DNA from: Streptomyces cinnamoneus
GTDB lineage: Bacteria > Actinomycetota > Actinomycetes > Streptomycetales > Streptomycetaceae
Direction of reading: 5' to 3'
Length of the DNA stretch: 64,000 nt
Assembly (NCBI RefSeq): GCF_014650495.1
Contig: NZ_BMVB01000001.1
Span: 373,250 to 437,249, forward strand
Under the pieces are notes generated by a model that searched no databases, was not told where the DNA came from, and worked only from the letters and a program-made list of their open reading frames with translations. The number at the start of each line of letters is the position of its first letter. Position 1 is the first letter of the stretch. A program made the position numbers and the translations under genes. Below, piece by piece: positions 60,373-64,000 of this stretch.

Positions 60373-60840
60373 GAACACCTCTCGAGGGCGAAAGCGAAGG
60401 CGAGGGTGGTGACAGAGACGCGCAATACCCGGCAGCGTATGGATTGTTGAACAATTCTGCAAGCAAGGAAGGGGTGCGTCCGGGCCGCGGGTGGCGGAAC
60501 GGCGAATACCGGACAGGGGGGATCGCTCGTCGTGCGCCGCGCGCCCGGCGGGCCGCGCCCGGGCGTCACGCGTGTTCACGTCGTTGACCTCTGACGCTCC
60601 GTCATAAACGCGTCGGTGCAGGCGTTTTCGCGCACCGTCCTGAGCGATTGTGTGCGACCGGATGTCTTCTTGTGCGCCGCCTTGTCCGGACGGACGCTGG
60701 ATCGGCAGCTCTTGGCATGGACGCGACGTGATGGTCGCTCCGTCGGGGCGATGGCGCCCCCTGCCGATCCGATCCTCAATCCTCCGGGCCCGGCCGTGAC
60801 TCGTGCGGCGGGCACACCCCCCTCACAGGAGGTCGACGAG
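60373..60840. other. Divergent promoter region, YcsI and streptogrisin-like genes
   Basis: 468 bp without a supported gene. It contains the palindrome ATTGTTGAACAAT at 60443-60455, nearer the YcsI gene, and ends with the AGGAGG at 60828-60833 of the protease gene. Several short open frames have no start signal or product. Confidence 0.6.
60443..60455 (-). promoter_or_regulatory. 13-bp palindrome, candidate GntR-type operator
   Basis: ATTGTTGAACAAT is a perfect inverted repeat around a central G, 70 bp upstream of the YcsI/DUF1445 start. The symmetric TTGTT-N-AACAA form is typical of GntR/FadR-family operators. No GntR gene is in the window. Confidence 0.45.
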
Positions 60841-61911
60841 TTGAACCCCTCACGCATACCCAGGCGGCGCACGACCCTGGCCGTCGCCGGTGCCGTGGCC
60901 CTGACCACGGCCTCCCTCACCCTGCAGAACGCCGCGGCGGCCCCCACCCCGCACCCGGCCGGCCTGTCCGCCGCCGCGGCGGGCGCCCTCGCCCAGAAGA
61001 TCACCGGGCTCGGCGTGGAGAGTGCCGGTGCGTACTACGACGCGGCCGGGAAGAAGCTCGTCGTCACCGTCCTCGACGACACCGCGGCCACCGCGGTACG
61101 GGGCGCCGGCGCGGAGCCGGTCCTCGTCGAGCACTCCGCGGCCGAGCTCGCCTCGGCCAGAGCGGAACTCGCCGCCCGTGCCGCCGTCCCCGGCACCGCC
61201 TGGGCGACCGACCCGCGCACCAACAAGGTCGTCGTGACCGTCGACAGCACCGTCAGGGGCGAGCGGCTGGCCACCGTCGAGAAGACCGTCGCCGCCCTCG
61301 GCGGCACAGCCGTCATCAAGCGGACGCCCGGAAAGATCAGGCCGCTCATCGCGGGCGGAGACGCCATCTGGGGCAGCGGAGTGCGCTGCTCGCTGGGGTT
61401 CAACGTCACCAAGGGCGGCAAGCCCTACTTCCTGACCGCCGGGCACTGCGGCAACGCCTCGTCCACCTGGTCCGCCTCGCAGGGCGGCTCCCGCATCGGC
61501 ACCAACGAGAAGGCGTCCTTCCCCGGCAACGACTACGCCCTCGTGAAGTACACCACCGGCACCGACCACCCCAGCGCCGTCGACCTCTACGACGGCGGCC
61601 GGCAGGACATCGCCCGGGCCGGCGAGGCGACCGTCGGCGAACAAGTACAGCGCAGCGGCAGCACCACCCAGGTCCACGGCGGCGAGGTCACCGCCCTGGA
61701 CGTCACCGTCAACTACCAGGAGGGCCAGGTCGACGGCCTGATCGGGACGACCGTCTGCGCCGAGCCGGGCGACAGCGGCGGCGCGCTCTTCGACGGCGAC
61801 ACCGCGCTCGGCCTCACCTCCGGCGGCAGCGGCGACTGCTCCTCCGGTGGCGAGACCTTCTTCCAGCCGGTGCCCGCCGCCCTCCGGGCGGTGGGGGCCC
61901 AGCTGCCCTGA
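60841..61911 (+). CDS. Streptogrisin-like secreted serine protease (S1, alpha-lytic type)
   Basis: A 356-residue chymotrypsin-fold preproprotease. A TTG start at 60841 is backed by AGGAGG with 8-nt spacing. A signal peptide ([19 protein letters not shown]) is followed by a pro-domain of about 130 residues. In the mature domain the His is in [12 protein letters not shown], the Asp in GNDYALVKY, and the Ser in [12 protein letters not shown], with conserved disulfide cysteines. Mature enzymes of this kind (SGPA/SGPB) digest extracellular proteins. Specificity cannot be read with confidence. Confidence 0.94.
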   Translation: MNPSRIPRRRTTLAVAGAVALTTASLTLQNAAAAPTPHPAGLSAAAAGALAQKITGLGVESAGAYYDAAGKKLVVTVLDDTAATAVRGAGAEPVLVEHSAAELASARAELAARAAVPGTAWATDPRTNKVVVTVDSTVRGERLATVEKTVAALGGTAVIKRTPGKIRPLIAGGDAIWGSGVRCSLGFNVTKGGKPYFLTAGHCGNASSTWSASQGGSRIGTNEKASFPGNDYALVKYTTGTDHPSAVDLYDGGRQDIARAGEATVGEQVQRSGSTTQVHGGEVTALDVTVNYQEGQVDGLIGTTVCAEPGDSGGALFDGDTALGLTSGGSGDCSSGGETFFQPVPAALRAVGAQLP

Positions 61912-61917
61912 CGGGCG

Positions 61918-62805
61918 CTACGCCCGGGGGTGCGGTGCCGGCACCGAGGGCCCCGCACCCCCGGCCTCCGCCAGCGCCCAGCTGGCCAGCAGCCGCAGCG
62001 ACTCGGCGGACGGCGAACCGGGCTCGGCGTGGTACGTGATCAGCTGCTGTTCCGGGTCGGCCGGCAGCACGAGCGTCTCGTACGAGAGCGTCAGCGCACC
62101 CACCAGGGGATGCTGCAGCCGCTTCACCCCGAAACCCTTGTCCTGCACGTTGTGCGCCGCCCACAGCGCCCGGAACTCCGGGGACTTGACGGACAGCTCC
62201 CCCACCAGCGCCGCCAGCTTCGGGTCGTCCGGGTAGCGGCCGGCATCCAGCCGCAACAGGGCCACGATGTCGGCCGCCTTGTTCTCCCACTCCACGTACA
62301 GCTCGCGCGTGGCCGGCTCCAGGAAGATCTGCCAGGCCAGGTTGCACTGGTGGGCCGGCAGGGTGGAGAAGTCGCCGAGCAGGGCGCACGCGAAGCGGTT
62401 CCAGGCGATGATGTCCATCCGCCGCCCGATGACGTACGCCGGGACGCTGTCCATGGTGTCGATGAGCTGCTGCACCGCCGGACGCACCCGCTGCGGGCGG
62501 CCCGCCCCCGCGCGCGGCGGCCGGGCGGCCGGCCTGGCCAGCCGGTTCAGGTGATCGCGCTCGGCCCGGTTCAGCCGCAGCGCGCCGGCTATCGCGTCGA
62601 GCACGGCCGCGGACACGTTCTGCCCCCGGCCCTGTTCGAGCCGGGTGTAGTACGCGACGCTCACCCCGGCGAGCTGCGACAGCTCCTCACGGCGCAGGCC
62701 CGGCACCCGGCGCCGCCCGCCGTGCGCGGACAGCCCCACGTCCTCGGGCCGCAGCCGGGCGCGGCGGGAGCGGAGGAACTCGCTCAGTTCGGTGCGCTGG
62801 TCCAT
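61918..62805 (-). CDS. XRE-family regulator with MmyB-like ligand-binding domain
   Basis: A 295-residue regulator. The N-terminal HTH has GLRREELSQLAGVSVAYYTRLEQGRGQNVS, typical of this very common Streptomyces class. The C-terminal PAS-like MmyB domain (from about residue 115) includes MDIIAWNRFACALLGDFS and HPLVGALTLSYETLVLPADP. It is divergent from an alcohol dehydrogenase gene; a 27-bp imperfect palindrome between the two is the probable operator. The start is ATG at 62805 with TGGTGG before it. Confidence 0.9.
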   Translation of the reverse strand: MDQRTELSEFLRSRRARLRPEDVGLSAHGGRRRVPGLRREELSQLAGVSVAYYTRLEQGRGQNVSAAVLDAIAGALRLNRAERDHLNRLARPAARPPRAGAGRPQRVRPAVQQLIDTMDSVPAYVIGRRMDIIAWNRFACALLGDFSTLPAHQCNLAWQIFLEPATRELYVEWENKAADIVALLRLDAGRYPDDPKLAALVGELSVKSPEFRALWAAHNVQDKGFGVKRLQHPLVGALTLSYETLVLPADPEQQLITYHAEPGSPSAESLRLLASWALAEAGGAGPSVPAPHPRA

Positions 62806-62838
62806 GACCACCAGTATGCGGGCCCGTCCGGCGGCCAG

Positions 62839-62865
62839 GGTGGTCCTGCCAGTGGTAGGACCACC
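62839..62865. promoter_or_regulatory. 27-bp inverted repeat, probable XRE operator
   Basis: The arms GGTGGTCCTGCC (62839-62850) and GGTAGGACCACC (62854-62865) are separated by AGT, with one mismatch. The repeat lies between the divergent XRE regulator and alcohol dehydrogenase starts, suggesting autoregulation and control of the reductase gene. Confidence 0.6.
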
Positions 62866-62924
62866 AAGCGTGGGCTCAGCCGGGATCTGGCTAGCACCCC
62901 CCGGCCGCACGCATGATCGATGCC

Positions 62925-63977
62925 ATGACGCACACCACTGTCCACGCATACGCGGCACCCGCGCCGAAGGCCCCGCTGGAGCGGACCACCATCACGCGCC
63001 GTGAGCTGGGCGCGCACGACATCCTCATCGACATCAAGTACGCCGGCATCTGCCACTCCGACCTGCACACCGTGCGCGGTGAGTGGGGTCATGAGACCTT
63101 CCCGATCGTCCCCGGCCACGAGATCGCCGGTGTCGTCGCCGAGGTCGGGCCCGGCGTGACCCGCTACGCCCCCGGCGACCGCGTCGGCGTCGGCTGCTTC
63201 GTCGACTCCTGCCGCGAGTGCGACAACTGCCGGGCCGGCCTGCAGCAGTACTGCACCGGCGAGCTCGGCAATGTCGGCACCTACGCCGCCACCGGCCGCG
63301 ACGGGGAGTTCACCCAGGGCGGCTACTCCACGCACCTGGTCGTCGACGAGAACTACGCCCTGCGCATCCCGGAGAGCATCCCGCTGGACGCCGCCGCCCC
63401 GCTGCTGTGCGCCGGCATCACGCTGTACTCCCCGCTCGTCCACTGGCAGGCCGGTCCCGGCAAGAAGGTCGCCATCGTCGGCCTCGGCGGCCTCGGCCAC
63501 ATGGGCGTGAAGCTCGCGCACGCGATGGGCGCCGAGGTCACCGTCCTCAGCCAGTCCCTGCGCAAGAAGGACGACGGCCTGCGGCTGGGCGCGGACCACT
63601 ACCACGCCACCTCCGACCCGGCCACCTTCGAGGCGCTGGCGGGCACCTTCGACCTGATCCTCAACACCGTCTCCGCCGACCTGAACCTGGACGCCTACAT
63701 CGGTCTGCTGAAGACCGGCGGCACCCTCGTCCAGCTGGGCGCCCCCGAGAACCCGCTGACCGTCTCACCCTTCGCCCTGGTGGAAGGCCGCAAGTCCTTC
63801 TCCGGGTCGATGATCGGCGGAATTCCCGAGACCCAGGAGATGCTGGACTTCTGCGGCGAGCACGGCATCGCCTCCGAGATCGAGCTCATCCGCGCCGACC
63901 AGATCAACGAGGCGTACGAGCGCGTGCTGGCCAGCGACGTCCGCTACCGCTTCGTCATCGACACCGCGACGATCTGA
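62925..63977 (+). CDS. Zinc-dependent NAD(P) alcohol dehydrogenase
   Basis: A 350-residue medium-chain dehydrogenase. The catalytic zinc ligands are in [11 protein letters not shown] and [10 protein letters not shown]; the structural zinc site is [15 protein letters not shown]; the Rossmann motif is [17 protein letters not shown]. The overall sequence matches the YahK/AdhA-type NAD(P)-dependent aldehyde reductase group. I use the ATG at 62925 (MTHTTVHAY); the ATG at 62913 is four codons upstream. Paired divergently with an XRE regulator, a common Streptomyces arrangement whose inducer is unknown. Confidence 0.93.
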   Translation: MTHTTVHAYAAPAPKAPLERTTITRRELGAHDILIDIKYAGICHSDLHTVRGEWGHETFPIVPGHEIAGVVAEVGPGVTRYAPGDRVGVGCFVDSCRECDNCRAGLQQYCTGELGNVGTYAATGRDGEFTQGGYSTHLVVDENYALRIPESIPLDAAAPLLCAGITLYSPLVHWQAGPGKKVAIVGLGGLGHMGVKLAHAMGAEVTVLSQSLRKKDDGLRLGADHYHATSDPATFEALAGTFDLILNTVSADLNLDAYIGLLKTGGTLVQLGAPENPLTVSPFALVEGRKSFSGSMIGGIPETQEMLDFCGEHGIASEIELIRADQINEAYERVLASDVRYRFVIDTATI

Positions 63978-64000
63978 CCGTCCCGCGAGCCGGCCGCATG

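Overview
The window is GC-rich actinobacterial chromosome and almost certainly comes from a Streptomyces. Codon third positions are nearly all G or C, and GTG/TTG starts and 4-bp ATGA/GTGA gene overlaps are frequent. Family markers agree: a rodlin, a secreted phospholipase D with two HKD motifs, a streptogrisin-type protease, cholesterol oxidase, DmdR-type iron boxes, and the dispersed Streptomyces intergenic palindrome. No tRNA, rRNA, CRISPR array, insertion sequence or prophage gene was seen. The left edge cuts a cholesterol oxidase gene; the right edge falls just after an alcohol dehydrogenase gene.

Layout. 1-9,984: cholesterol oxidase (partial), secreted PIG-L deacetylase, a LuxR/histidine-kinase two-component pair, a small membrane protein, a GNAT acetyltransferase, a secreted alpha/beta hydrolase, an MFS exporter behind a 19-codon overlapping ORF, and an RDD membrane protein. 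10,015-15,201: polyprenyl diphosphate synthase with a TPR protein, phospholipase D, and a D,D-carboxypeptidase. 15,245-20,513 (minus strand): alpha/beta hydrolase, WS/DGAT-like acyltransferase, MGT-type glycosyltransferase and secreted S33 peptidase, which may make or modify an acylated glycoside. 20,706-27,655: class V aminotransferase, a candidate RelE-type toxin-antitoxin pair, a FluG-like amidohydrolase/glutamine-synthetase pair, a serine hydrolase, and small proteins.

27,757-42,709 is an iron-regulated catechol-peptide siderophore locus with three iron boxes. It encodes a lipoprotein siderophore receptor, an M20 amidohydrolase, a two-module NRPS (C-A-PCP-C-A-PCP-TE), an MbtH protein, an MFS exporter, an enterochelin-esterase-like hydrolase and a fused FecCD permease. 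The predicted A-domain specificities (a basic residue, then Thr) fit a 2,3-dihydroxybenzoyl-Arg-Thr siderophore of the griseobactin/streptobactin kind. The dihydroxybenzoate genes and the ABC ATPase are not in the window.

42,813-54,453: an SDR, an XRE/NTPase regulator, a divergent DapF homologue, a secreted Ntn-type asparaginase, a YVTN propeller, a polysaccharide deacetylase, a NamZ-like muramidase, a cytochrome P450 with paired upstream palindromes, and a DedA-PAP2-PAP2 operon suited to recycling undecaprenyl phosphate. 54,618-63,977: a rodlin with an unusual His-rich tail, an ABM-fold protein, a leader peptide ahead of a 2OG-Fe(II) oxygenase, a three-gene MNIO (DUF692) operon, a YcsI/DUF1445 protein, a streptogrisin-like protease, and an XRE regulator divergent from a zinc alcohol dehydrogenase.

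The most interesting item is the MNIO operon (57,189-59,543). An iron-dependent peptide-modifying oxidase, a small partner and a membrane protein with a Ser/Cys repeat tail are translationally coupled, so the tail may be the modified substrate.
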